From Saccharum officinarum (lineage: Eukaryota; Streptophyta; Magnoliopsida; Poales; Poaceae): 64,000 nt of DNA. The first letter of the stretch is position 1. Each line of letters opens with the position of its first letter. This document shows positions 12,639-24,405 of this stretch, in pieces. The notes beneath the pieces were generated by a model. That model saw only the letters and a list, made by a program, of their open reading frames with translations. It did not search any database and was not told where the DNA came from. A program made the translations under genes and the position numbers. The stretch covers positions 66,665,737 through 66,729,736 of the forward strand of contig CM036170.1 in assembly GCA_020631735.1 (NCBI GenBank). Direction: 5' to 3'.

Positions 12639-13847
12639 GATTTCACTCCTATTCATAAATTCTCAGCACCAAAGGGTGAGTCATTAGAGCCACCACAATC
12701 ACCAAAGCCAATCACAGCTTATGGCTATGAACTCCATCCTAACTTTATAGCCATGGTTCGAGACCAATCCTTCTCCGGGCAGGAAGATGAAAACCCTTAT
12801 ACCCACCTTTGGGAATTTGAGCAATTGTGTTCTTGCCTTTACATTGCTGGCGTGACACATGAGACCATTAAATGGAAACTCTTTCTATCCCTTTTTGGAA
12901 GAGCAAAACAATGGTACGCTCATACCGTAGGAGGCGTTCATGAAAATTGGGATGAACTTCGAGACAAATTTTGTCTCGCTTTCTTCCCTCTTTCTCGAAT
13001 TGCTGTCCTTTGAATAGAAATTCTTACCTTTTAACAAAAGGAGAAGGAGACTCTAGGAATAGCCTGGGCTAGGTTCACAAACCTCATCAATGCTAGGCCA
13101 AACCTTTCTTTGCCTGACAACGTCCTACTGCATCACTTCCATCTCGGTCTTAGCAAAGAAGCTGCTCTCCACCTTGACATATCTTCTAGAGGCTCGTTCA
13201 CGCACAAAACCATTAGTGAGGGGAACACCATTCTTGAGAAAATCCTTGAAAACACCCCTTACACTAGTACATATGACGAGTTTCCTAAAGAAGTTGAGTC
13301 AGGCCCCGACCAACTAGAGGAGGCACATGCAACTGAATCCGAAATTCCTTCAAATCCCTCCCATGATCTAGTTGCCATAGAGCCTCCTATTAAGGGAATG
13401 CACCACACTCTAAAGGATGACAAACCTCATCCCTCTTCATTTCCCTTTGAATTCAAGGAAGAATTTTATGAAGATTTTGGAAATGCCTCGAATTTACCGG
13501 TTCAAATGAGACCTCTAATGCACTCTGCACCGTCTAAGGACGATGATGGTCCGCACAATAAGTCCTTCCTTATGGAACATATCAAAGGACTATCGGCCAT
13601 CATGAGTCATGAGTGGTTGGCAGAAATGAAGCTATCGACCAAGGTAGCCCAAATCATTGCCCCATTAGATATTCTGCTTTGCACCCTTAAGGAAACCACT
13701 ATAGAGGCTCACTACAGTCCTACCGTTGGGATGAATATCATGTCCAAAGCTTTGGCCAATAAACATTGTCCCAATGAATCATTGATCCCATCACATAAGC
13801 TTTTAAGAATTCCTACGGGAGTTACTCTTGAAAGTTATGGTTCATAA
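12639..13847 (+). pseudogene. Element B gag relic
   Basis: An open segment 12639-13013 encodes a retrotransposon gag-like domain with features such as DENPYTHLWEFEQLC, then LFLSLFGRAKQWY and a WDELRDKF motif, typical of the plant gypsy capsid region. A stop after the SRIAVL residues and a frame change separate it from 13110-13847, which continues the gag C-terminal part. Known role: the structural capsid protein of the virus-like particle. Here it is broken and cannot give a full-length product. Confidence 0.75.
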
Positions 13848-13849
13848 GG

Positions 13850-14917
13850 TCTATTCCTTTGCGCATAAGAGGCTTCGAGTATCATCTAGATTTTCATATC
13901 TATGACATCTTAGACACGTACCTCTTGATTGGTTTACCTTTTGGGACACACTTTCAGAAAAGACCAAAATAGGGTCTCTTGAATTTGAAACTGGGAAGTT
14001 CTCCTATCATTGTTCTGCTTTCACGCTCAAACAATGCGATAGTAGAACCCAAACCCGAACAAGACCCTGTTGAGGATGTCTTGATGGCTTCCCTAGAAGA
14101 TATGGCTCAACCAGCTCTAGACAATGAAAATTTCATTCAAGAAGAGGAGGAGCTGGCAGAGCCTGTTGAGCTAGATCAAACCGAGAAGCCATCACCACCC
14201 TCAATTGAGCTCAAACCCCTTCCTTTTGGCCTAATATATGTCTTTCTAAATGATAACCAAGAAACTCATGTCATCATAAGCGACAAGCTTTCTCACGATG
14301 AAACCCATAAACTTGTGGCTATCCTAGAAAGACATAAATTGGCCATAGGCTACTCACTTCAGGACCTCAAAGGGATTAGTCCCACTCTCTACACTCATCG
14401 AATCCCTATCGATCCTGATTCTTCACCATCGAGGAACCCCAACGGAGACTTAACAACTTTATATGAAAGGTTGTTAAGAAAGAGGTCCTCAAACTCTTAC
14501 ACGCTAGGATTATCTATCTCGTGCCATATAGCGAGTGGGTTAGCCCTGTCCAGGTCATGCAAAAGAAAGGAGGGATGACAGTCATTGAGAATGAAAAGAA
14601 TGAACTTATCCCTCAATGAACTATCATCGGGTGGCGAATGTGCATTGACTATCATAAACTTAACAAGGCCACTTAGAAGGATCATTTCTCGTGTCGTTCA
14701 TTGACGAAATGTTAGAACGTCTCACCAACCATTCCTTCTTTTGTTTCCTTGATGGGTATTCCGGGTATCATCAAATCCAAATCCACCCCGATGACCAAAG
14801 TAAGACCACATTCACATACCCGTATGGAACCTACGCAACCGACATATGTCATTCAGGTTATGCAATGCTCCAGCTTTCTTCCAACGGTTCATGATGTCTA
14901 TTTTTTCTGACATGATT
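13850..14917 (+). pseudogene. Element B protease/RT N-terminal relic
   Basis: The segment 13979-14578 holds a protease-RT linker rich in acidic residues, followed by the start of the RT domain (HKLAIGYSLQDLKGISPTL). After frame breaks, 14691-14894 encodes the RT palm start with FCFLDGYSGYHQIQIHP, where the first catalytic aspartate of the LDGYSGY motif is present. Reverse transcriptase copies element RNA to DNA. The reading frame shifts just after TYPYGTYA, and the domain is then cut by a 1.7-kb insertion at 14918. Confidence 0.8.
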
Positions 14918-16620
14918 ATTGGCATTTCTTAGCGTCACCACTAAGAGCAGGCACAATGGACTACCCTCAGCAGTGGTGCCAGAAATGTCAGTGGAGGTGG
15001 CATCCCATAATACCACTGTTAGGACCCGGAGGATCCTAACAGTAGCACTATGGAACATCAATCCCTGATAGGTCTTTACATTTACAGACGGAGTCTGCAA
15101 GCGCACGGATCTATTGTTGTAGCATTTCACTCAAAAGTATTTAGGATATTGTTATTTATATTTTCCCAAGGGAAGGCAGGGATAACAACTAGTCTGACAT
15201 GAGTATGAGCAAAGCAAACATACATGCATAATATCCAAATGATCATAACAGGGGTAAACAGTTGTAGTTCAAGATAGTGGACACACACACTTATACTAGT
15301 CAAGAGATTTTCACACTCAAGAATAAAGAATAAAAGAACGTCCTAGTGAGGAGTAGAGGGTTCTATATAGTTAGATTGCTATGAGCTAAGTTATCATACA
15401 TGTACACAAAAATAGTGCTAGGTATGTGTGAGGTGGATCGGGAGGCCACCGAGTACTGGTCTGCCAGCAACCTCATGTGACAATTTACGTACTCCTACAC
15501 CATGGCCGAATGTGGGGGAATTCAAGGGACGGATAGGGCTATCACCACCTGCCGCCTACCCCTCGTTGTGGGAATGCATTCACTCGCCACTATATATCCG
15601 AGCACCTCGCCCGCATATATAATGAGCACCCAAGTCCCCCTAGGTCCCCGACCCTACGGATCGATAAGTAAGAGACTTAGGCATACCCAAAAGTATGATG
15701 AACCACCCCCTCAACACACAAATAGCTCTACTCATGAACATGATATGAGAGTGAAGCTCCTAAGCCAACTTAGCATATACATGATATGTAAATTATAGAC
15801 TAGTCTAAATATCACATATAGACTAAGTAGACTATACATAGCCAAGTATGAAATGAGCATAACATATGAACTATATACTAGCACACATATCATGAACATG
15901 TCAACATGACTATACTCTAGTTCATAGCATCTACTATATGAATATAAGAACAAAGCTAATTGGAAGAACATGATGAATATAAGAATAAAATGATTCATCT
16001 TTATTCTCACCAAATTCTACCAAGGAGCCAAGCTCTCCTTGTAGCTTCTCTTCTCCTCTTCTACTATTTCCTAATCTAACCTAAGCTAAAGAAGAGGTGG
16101 AGAGGGAGTGAGGAGCTCTCTTGAGCTAGTGTGGAGTGTGGTATGTGTTGTGTGTGTAGGAGGAGCCTCCCCCTTCTTATATAGGGTGGAGATAGACGGT
16201 TGTGGAGGGAATATTCCTGAGATCACCCCCGCACCGTCCTCTTCTCCATCAATGTCGTCGACACGAGCGAGGCGGGCTAAGGCGGTGCCACGAGGGGCAC
16301 GATCGTGCCTAGGCCGGTCCCCTTAGGTCCGTCTTTGCATGGCTACCTCTCTTCTACTCCTGGAGCGACGTGGCATGGTGGGCTCGGCCTGGTTTTGCAT
16401 GAAGTTGGCCTGTTGCTCCTCCTTGCCCCTCTATGCCTTCCAGAAAGCACCTTTCTGACTTTGTTTCATTGTTTCCTGCCCTTGTTTCTGCAATTATGAT
16501 TATTCTACTAGTATACATGAAAAAGGTCAGTTGCACATGTATATGTGTGTATAGATGTATATTTTCCTTCTTTTTGGGTTTACGTTGGCGGTATAAATCT
16601 GTCGATAAGGACCACCAACA
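14918..16620. mobile_element. 1.7-kb non-coding insertion inside element B RT
   Basis: RT coding sequence stops at ATGATT (14912-14917) and resumes at ATGATT (16621-16626) with the next expected residues, so 1703 bp were inserted with a 6-bp duplication. The ends are imperfect inverted repeats: left ATTGGCATTTCTTAGCGTCA against the complement of the right end, TGTTGGTGGTCCTTATCGAC. An 8-bp inverted repeat (TGTTAGGA...TCCTAACA) lies at about 15018-15044. No coding domain is recognised. It looks like a non-autonomous DNA transposon of uncertain superfamily. Confidence 0.6.
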
Positions 16621-17430
16621 ATGATTGAGAAAATAATGGAGGTATTCATGGATGATTTTACCGTCTATAACAAAACCTTCACAGATTGTTTGGAGAACTT
16701 AGATAGGGTCTTACAGCGGTGCGAAGAAAAGCCCTTAGTCCTAAACTAGGAGAAATGTCATTTTATGGTTTAGAAAGGAGTAGTGCTAGGACACAAGGTG
16801 TCTACCCGTGGGATAGAGGTGGACAAAGAAAAAGTTAAAGTCATTGAAAAACTCCCACCCCCATAAATGTGAAAGACATTCATAGCTTTCTAGGCCACGT
16901 GGGGTTCTACAGGTGATTCATCAAAGATTTTTCTTAAATCGCTAGACCCTTAACTAGCCTACTAGCTAAAGATGCACCTTTCATCTTTGACAATGAGTGT
17001 CATGAAGCCTTTCAAATCTTGAAAAAGGCACTCGTTATAGCTCCAATCATCTAACCACCTGATTGGAAGTTGCCCTTCGAAATCATGTGTGATGCTAGCA
17101 ACTTTGCTGTTGGTGCCGTTTTGGACCAAACAAAAGATAGAAAGCATTATGCTATATCCTACGCTAGCAAAACTTTATCTGGGGCACAGTTGAATTATGC
17201 CACAACTGAGAAAGAGTTGTTGGATGTGGTCTTTGCAATAGATAAGTTTAGATCTTACTTAGTGGAGGCAAAGGTAATTGTTTATTCTGATCATGCTGCT
17301 CTCAAATACCTCCTCACTAAGAAAGATGCTAAACCTCAGCTTATCCGATGGATTCTTCTGCTCCAAGAATTTGACATAGAAATAAGAGATAAAAAAGGAG
17401 TAGAAAACTCAGTAGCCGATCACTTGTCTA
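16621..17430 (+). pseudogene. Element B RT C-terminal and RNase H relic
   Basis: RT resumes with a VFMDDFTVY catalytic motif at about 16640-16670, in which both aspartates are intact, followed by frames broken by stops (for example near 16747 and 16771). RNase H occupies the open segment from 17070: [16 protein letters not shown], then [15 protein letters not shown] and [11 protein letters not shown] carry the family's acidic residues. The normal role is degradation of the RNA strand during reverse transcription. The RNase H part is the best preserved portion of the element. Confidence 0.85.
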
Positions 17431-18804
17431 GGCTTCACCATAAGGATACACATGAGTTACCTATTAATGACTATCTTAGAGATGATACGCTCCTAAAGGT
17501 AACAGACTCGGATCCATGGTATGTAAATATTGTCAACTATATAGTTGTAGGATATGTTGCACCAAGGGAGGACAGGAGGAAACTCAAACATCAAAGTTAT
17601 GCCCATTTGTGGGATGACCCATACCTCTACCGAGTTTGTGCTGACGGGTTGCTGAGGAGATGTGTCCCAATGGTTGAAGCCACAAAGATCATAGAAAGAT
17701 GTCATGCATCGCCCTATGAAGGACACTATGGAGCATTCCGAACACATGCTAAGATCTAGCAAAGCGGGTTCTTCTGGCCCGCAATGTACCAAGATGCAAA
17801 AGAATTTGTCAGAAGGTGTGCCAGGTGCCGGAAACATGGAAGCATCAACGTCCGGGATGCAATTGCACTCATGAACAACCTCCAAGTGGAGCTATTTGAT
17901 GTCTAGGGGATAGACTTCAAGGGACCATTCCCAAAATCTGGAGATGCTGAATACATCTTGATAGCAGTGGACTACATGTCCAAGTGGGTAGAAGCACTAC
18001 CCTGCCGAACTGCGGACTCCAAGCATTCCAAAAAGATGTTCCATGAAGTGATATTCCCAAGGTTTGGGACACCCCCAAATGGTCATAAGTGATGTCGGGT
18101 CACACTTCATTGATAAGACCTTTCGACAGTTCCTTACTGAATATGGAGTCAAGCACAACATTGCAACTCCATACCACCCCTAAACATGCAGTCAAGCTAA
18201 AACATCAAACAAGCAGATCAAGAACATTATGCAAAAGACCATGGATGAGATAGGAAAGAAATAGAAGTACCAGCTGCATGATGCACTATAGGCGTACCGA
18301 ACAACATACAAGACACCCATAGGCATGTCACCATATCAGCTGGTATATGGAAAAACATGCCATCTACCAATGGAGTTGGAGTATAAGGCCCATTGGGCAA
18401 TTAATAAATGGAATATGGATCTCCACATAGCCGGCAAGAATAGACAAATGCAATTGTCTGAGCTAGAGGAATGGAGAGAAAAAGCTTACCACAACTCTAA
18501 GATTTACAAAGAAAGAACAAAAAGATAGCATGACAAGAGAATCAAACACAAAGAGTTCACACCTAGAGATAAAGTTCTGATGTTCAATTCAAGGGTGAAA
18601 GTTTTTGGTCATGGAAAACTTCAAAGCAAATGGGAAGGGCCATTCAAGGTAATCGAGACATCATCACATGGTGCTGTCACGGTCCAAGATGATGAATGTA
18701 ACATATTTAAGGTAAATGGCCAACGTTTAAAAGTTCTCCTTGAACCTCAAAACATAGAAGAAATTGACATGATTGAATTTTTGCAATTTAAAGATTCAAC
18801 ATAA
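17431..18804 (+). pseudogene. Element B integrase relic
   Basis: The zinc-binding HHCC region ([15 protein letters not shown], then CARCRKHG at about 17817-17840) is followed by the DDE core with GIDFKGP and a SDVGSHF motif. At the third catalytic position (about 18195-18205) the usual glutamate before SNKQIK is a lysine. Stops interrupt the core near 17757, 17904, 18181, 18262 and 18291. The C-terminal part is open at 18325-18528 and again at 18580-18804, the latter ending in the family's WEGPFKV tail. No chromodomain follows. Confidence 0.8.
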
Positions 18805-20220
18805 GAAAATTCAATCTTGTACCTTCTTAGATTTTAGGTTAATCTTTTAAGTTAAATAAATTTTTAACTCTGGTGTTTCTCACCAGAAGAGTCCCTTTTT
18901 TCACCAGTTTTGTCTTTGCATAAAATAGACAGGTACAAAAACAAGTGTGCGGGAGACACGCTCACATCCTCCAACAGAAGTGCACAAAATACAAAACATG
19001 GTACATATTTAGTTTCCACTCTCTCAGTCCTTCCTAATCACTAATAAATAAGCTCAAATTAAAAATGTGATGCTCCAATTCAGTTCTACCAATTGATGGA
19101 CAATTTGCATACATTTTATTCCTTGCTAAAAACCTAAAATTTGTGAGTGAATAATCATTTGAAATCCATTTTATTCTAAAGTAGTTGGAATATGTGACAT
19201 AGTGGATAAAATGAAACTTGTTCTCTCTTGCAATAGACTTGGGATTTATTTCAAAATCAAAACTGCAATAGCATGCTCCTCAATGATAGAATAATCCCTA
19301 CCAAAGCCAAACATTTTGCTTCTTCATCTTACATATAGCCATCTATACTTGTGTTGAGTTTAGTCAAACTTTAAGATTTATGTTGAGAGAAGCTTCATGC
19401 CCCTAAGATCAAAATTCAAGTACACGCACTAAAAAAATGCTCCAAAAAGATTATGGTTTTCTCTCTAAAAAAATATATTATGTGCCAGAAAGAGTATGGG
19501 CAATAACAAAATAAAAGACATGCCAAAGTGCATGAGAAAAGAAAGCATGCCAAAGAGCATGATGCAAAAAGAAAAAAAATGAGAGAAAAACAATGGGCAC
19601 TTAGATGCCCGCCTGAGAGAAAACAATGGGTACTAGATACCCGCAAGTGAGAATAAGCCCATACTCTCTGAAGCACTGTCAAAATAAGAGAGAGAATCAT
19701 AATCCAAAGGAGTACAAAAAGAAAAAATACATTTTACACATTTGCACAATTTCGATCTAAGGGTATGACTCTTCCCTCCAAGGATCCAGAGTTTGACTCA
19801 ACAACACACACAAGGTAAGTGTGCATCTCCATCATCCATACCTACAAAATCTAGATACAGCTTTTTAGAGGTAGGATGAGCAAGAAAGCAAAAGAAATCA
19901 AAAGAAATGCCTTGGTGAGGAATTTGAAAAGAAAAATACATGAGTGACTTCGAGAGTATCATTCGAGGAGCAAAGCTATACTTTTTATGCAAAACTATCA
20001 AAACCCCAAGTCCTAGAGCATGAGTAGAATAAATTAACTTGAATCCCAACTATTCTATCTTCCAATTACTTAAGATAATTTGGGAAACACCGTAAATGCT
20101 CACAAATGCAGGTAAGGTTTGGAATAATCTGTATGCAGGTTGACAATCTTGGAGTAACAACTATCTTAGTCCTTCGTACCTTTACTCGAGGATGAACAAA
20201 GGACAAAGTGTGGGGGAGCT
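18805..20220 (+). other. Element B 3' non-coding region
   Basis: This AT-rich, stop-filled segment lies between integrase and the 3' LTR. Athila elements often carry an env-like reading frame here; I see none. It ends in the polypurine tract just before 20221. Confidence 0.6.
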
Positions 20221-21533
20221 TGTTGGCAGTCCTTATTGCATAATTCATACCGACAACTCTCATATAAAAACCATACCAAACTTAGTAGATAGGGTTTTCA
20301 ACTAACATATTCCACAAGTTTTGGTGTTTCACTTGTTTTGCAGGGGTTATATGAAAATACACAACAAATGGGCCAAAAGAGTAGAAGAAACACAAATCAC
20401 ATTTGGCCCAAAGCAAAGCAAGGGAGAAATAGACAAAAGCCCACTCAAATATCCAATTGAGGCCAACACACCACGGGGTCATGATTTAGGCCCAAGGGGA
20501 AAACCACACGAAGCAACTAGACTCAGGTCAGGCCACGGAGGGCATGGGCGCACCCCTGGTGGCTTTGCCCCGGCCCAACCAGCTCTGGCAGTTCCATCAA
20601 CGCACCGACAAGGTGGTTCAATGGTGCACTGAACGTGGACGCCGATCTGAGGTCGGTTTAGGGGTATAATGAAGGGAATATTCCATTGACATCCTCCCTC
20701 CCAGCTCCTATAAATAAAGGGGTTCACCCCCTCAGTCACACACACCTCCACACTAAGCTACACTCTTCATCCTATAGTGGTAGTGTCCCTCTAGGTGACT
20801 CACACCTAGTTGTATTAGAGAGAAAATAGGGAGAGAGTGAGAGGGAGAGAGGAAAGGAGGAATCGGGCTTGTCGGATCCTCCTGACTTGTTGGAAGGATC
20901 GGGTTTGTCGGATCCTCCCCAACCTTTGTACCTCTACAGAGATGACTTATTTATGAGTAATATCTAGGTTTCACTTTGGTAATTCTAAACTTTCTATTTA
21001 ATTAAGTTCATTGTTTACTTTGCTTACTTACGGGAACTCCGCTCGACGGAGTGCTCTAGTCTTAAGATCTGGACTAGAGTAGTAATCACTAGCGTAGACG
21101 TGGTGTATAGGCTAGAGTTTACCTGAGTTTGCGCCCAACTCCATGGATAGTTGTGGTAGCCCCGGAGGTGACAGCTCCGACCAGTCCTTTGTATTCCACC
21201 ACGTTTGAGTTGGTGTTTTCATAGAGCTTTTAGCGGCCTTCTCCCGATCACCCCTTCTCAGTCTTTTCGAGGATCGAAAAGGAACCACTGCTCCAAAGTA
21301 AGTGAGTTTAGTAAGCCTAAACCTTGGTTATCTAGTAATCTTGGGAAAACCTTAGTAAATCCCTCTCTACCTACCAAAAACATCTTTTTACCTTCATCCT
21401 TGGACGACCTTGATCTTTTCTAGTCCACTTCTCATTCCCCGTGGAAATCAATACCTAGGAATACTCCTGGTGAAAGCTACAGCGGTATTCATGCACTTGC
21501 GGATTTAGCTGTTTGCATTAACAAATACCAACA
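20221..21533 (+). repeat. Element B 3' LTR
   Basis: This 1313-bp LTR starts TGTTGGCAG and ends ACCAACA, and carries a TATA box TATAAATA at 20709-20716 that is missing from the 5' copy. The target duplication ggtgg follows at 21534-21538. Confidence 0.85.
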
Positions 21534-21538
21534 GGTGG

Positions 21539-22131
21539 AAGTCTTGGCTATGGCCGATGGTGAGAGAGGGTGTTAGTCCCCCCGTGTAGGTGAACTATGG
21601 GATGCAGCCTCCGAGGGGAGTTCCGAGAGTATGTCCGCTGTGGATCATGGGATCCAGACCTCTAGGGCGGAGGTCTAGGCCACAACTAAAGGCAGACACG
21701 AGCACTAGCCCTTTGGTGTGGTTAATTGCGTGGTTTCCCAAAAGGATGTGGCCGGTCGGGGCCATTTCCCAGGTGAGTTCATTACGAGCCATGGACCTCT
21801 GGTTTCCTGGATGAAAGTCCTAGCCACGGCCGGTGATCAGTATGGGTATTGGCCCCCTTATGTAGGTGGACTCTAGGATGCAGCCCTGAAGGGCAGTTCT
21901 GAGAGTGTGTCCACCATGGATCACGGAATCTAGATCTCTAGGGTGGAGGTCCGGGCCGTGACTGAGGGCGGATGCGGGTGCTGTCCCTTTGGCGCTCATG
22001 AACTCGTAGTTTTTGTGGCAGATGTGGCCACCATAGGCCATTCATGAGTGAGTCCACCGATGGTGCGAGGTGCCATCGCTTCCTTCTCAACAAACGAGGG
22101 TGCATGACTGTCCCCTACCTGGCGTGCCAAC
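21539..22131 (-). repeat. Element A interior with tandem repeat of about 272 bp
   Basis: Two consecutive copies are visible. GGATGCAGCC appears at about 21601 and 21877, GTGTCCACC/ATGTCCGCT at about 21629 and 21906, and GGATGTGGCC/AGATGTGGCC at about 21743 and 22021. With the piece at 10985-11195 the array has about 2.7 copies. The segment 22110-22131 is the putative primer-binding side of minus-strand element A. Confidence 0.7.
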
Positions 22132-22509
22132 TATCGGTGTTTTGTAAACTGGACTTGTAAACTTATACGATTGTCTCGCTGCTCTAGAAAGATGATGTTA
22201 GCATCCCAAAGCCACAAGAATTTATACTGGTTTAGGCCAGAGCCCTACTTCTAGTCTCAGAGATGGTCGAGTGCGTGTTTCTTGCTTGAATGCTCTAAAG
22301 TTCTTACAATGGGGGTGCAAGAATGGTGAAAGAGGATGGAGAGTTAGAGCTAGGAGATGGACTGCCTGAAGAGAAGCTCCAGGAGCCCTCCTACGATGGA
22401 GAATGAGTGAAAATGGTAGAGGATGTGAATCATGTCTAGACGGGTGTCCTGGCTGCCCTTATATAGAGTTTAGGGCTAGGGCGTATACAAAGCAATAGGT
22501 TCTCCCGAC
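22132..22509 (-). repeat. Element A right LTR, piece 1
   Basis: This aligns with 1219-1596 of the left LTR. The terminal TGTCGG has become TATCGG. It is cut at 22509 by insertion D. Confidence 0.85.
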
Positions 22510-24141
22510 TGTGGACGGTAGTTATCTATTATATTAAACCATCAATATAACTTGAATAAATGTTTGAAATGGATCACCAATAGAAACTTAGGGGTTTAAA
22601 CTAACAATTTCCATAATTTTTGGTGAATCTGTATTTTCTGCAGGGTATATTCAGAAAACTAGAAAGGAGGATCAAAACGTCAAAAAGAACTTAACTTAAC
22701 CGTGGCAAAAACTATTCTAGAAGACTCTAGAGGATTCCAGGAGGCAACCCCCCGAGGCAGAGCCTGAGAGGCCACCAGGTGGGGCTGACCAGCCCCACCT
22801 AGGTGTTGCCCGATCCCTGGCAATGGCCCCTGCCTGTCAGCTTCTGGAATATTCCTTAACCGCCTCCCTAGACTACATCTACGTCATTCTTCAAGTCGGT
22901 TTGATCCAAGGGCTCACGTTGGACCCTCTCGGCTATATAAGGAGACCCTAGTCTCGGCTATATAAGGAGACCCCAGCCCCCCTAAGGCATCAAGTCATTT
23001 GAGATCAAGTCATCTAGAGCCAAAAACCCTAATATCCTCATAGTTCCTCTAGTGTCTAGGGCATAGCTAGTTAGGCTAGGTCTAGATGGAGGCAAGCAGA
23101 TCATCGCTTGGATTCCTGACATCATCTAGAGCTTGGTTCGGTATAATCCTTGTACCCCTCTTTTGTTGTATCTCTATTATTTTTATATGCTTTGATACAA
23201 TTGTCAAGACAATATAGTATTCATCTTATTCATATTCTTGGTTGCAATGATCATTATTTACTTTGATTATATGCTTAGTGTAGTTAGTTTATTATTGTGT
23301 TTATGCATAAGTCCATATAGCATTCACCCTAATAAGGTACCATGGGTGGGTGGTAGAGATCATGTAAGCGTGGTGCTTATATTTTATTTTCCTGTGAATA
23401 CACTCTATATTCTGGGTCATGTGGTAGATCATGGATGTGACACTCCCGTTGAGTCCTTTGTAGTCCACTCCCCGAGTATAGGTTGAGGAAGTAGGGCCTG
23501 GTTATGAAGGAAGGGAAATGTTTCTGTACTCAAACTTCCCTAAGTAATGCCCTTTATGTGTGGATATAATGATGATCTTAGCTAGGATTATTAGGTGTAA
23601 TTGCACTAATCATCGTATGCTTTGACTTATAGTTAAGGATGATTTAGGAATTATTCCTCTAATATTCTAATTTGACCATGCTATTGCCATAGATAGGAGT
23701 GCTCTGAGTGATTTACTTATTATAATGCTTGATCAATGTTTATCATATACATCTTATCCAGTGACTTACCCATGTTATGAGTAGAGTGATTGGTTATGGT
23801 TTATTTCTCCATCAATGTTATAAGTTATCAATACATGTCCAAAGCTACACCTTCCCTGTGATAAAATATAAATACGATACCTGGTATACTCTCAGGTGAA
23901 GTGCTATAATGGTATAATTATCTGTCCGTTTGCATAATCCTTTTCATTCATATCTTTATATTCTTTCTAGTCACATAAAATGATAAACATCTACTTAGTA
24001 TTATTCTTGTAGTAATATTATAGTACCAACAAACATTTCTAGCACCATCACTGGGGATGACAACCTAGTTTAGTAATGCTAGAGGTGTAGGTAATTAATA
24101 GGTGACTACTAAAACAAGTGAGAAGTTAATAAACACCAACA
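22510..24141 (+). mobile_element. Insertion D: Athila-like LTR remnant with retained primer-binding site
   Basis: The element is flanked by a perfect 5-bp duplication ccgac (22505-22509, 24142-24146). It begins TGTGGACGG and ends CACCAACA. A LTR-like terminus TAGTACCAACA occurs earlier, at 24021-24031, followed directly by a primer-binding-like stretch (AACATTTCTAGCACCATCAC, 24032-24051, then TGGGGA) resembling Athila elements. So this is one LTR (about 1522 bp) plus about 110 bp of interior that ends in a LTR-end-like sequence. A 25-bp unit containing the TATA motif CTATATAAGG is tandemly duplicated at 22927-22976. Confidence 0.75.
22927..22976 (+). promoter_or_regulatory. Duplicated TATA region in insertion D
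   Basis: The 25-bp unit TCTCGGCTATATAAGGAGAC... occurs twice in tandem (starts 22927 and 22952), with one clear difference near its end (CCCTAG against CCCCAG). This gives the LTR two potential TATA boxes. Confidence 0.75.
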
Positions 24142-24405
24142 CCGACCGAGGGGTCAAGAGCCTGAGGGAGGGCCTAGCGAACTTGGCTTGCAAGCTACGT
24201 CGTCCTATGGGGCACATCTGGACATGGCTGTCGTCATGGTCCTGTGGCCATGTCACAGCATGGCGTGGTGTAGTGCTACTGTGCCGGTCGTGGTGGCACT
24301 GTAGGAACGATGGTAGTTCACCAGCCGTCCTGTACGACGTGGTCTCTGTCGTGATCTTCGTCATCGTCTCCTAGTTTCCTAGAGCGTCATACAGGAGTTG
24401 GTGGC
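24142..24405 (-). repeat. Element A right LTR, piece 2
   Basis: This matches about 1593-1853 of the left LTR and is cut at 24405 by insertion E. Confidence 0.85.

Larger units (their letters stand above)
11201..21533 (+). mobile_element. Element B: Athila-type Ty3/gypsy retrotransposon, degenerate
   Basis: This is a complete element of 10.3 kb including one internal insertion. LTRs are 11201-12504 (1304 bp) and 20221-21533 (1313 bp), starting TGTTG(A/G)CAG and ending ACCAACA. The flanking target duplication ggtgg (11196-11200 and 21534-21538) is perfect. A degenerate primer-binding region with CTGCCGGGGAAGG follows the 5' LTR, and a purine tract GTGTGGGGGAGCT precedes the 3' LTR. Gene order is gag, protease, RT, RNase H, integrase, with no chromodomain visible; together with sequence style this points to the Athila lineage. 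Many stops and frameshifts make it non-autonomous. The region after integrase (18805-20220) is non-coding. Confidence 0.85.
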
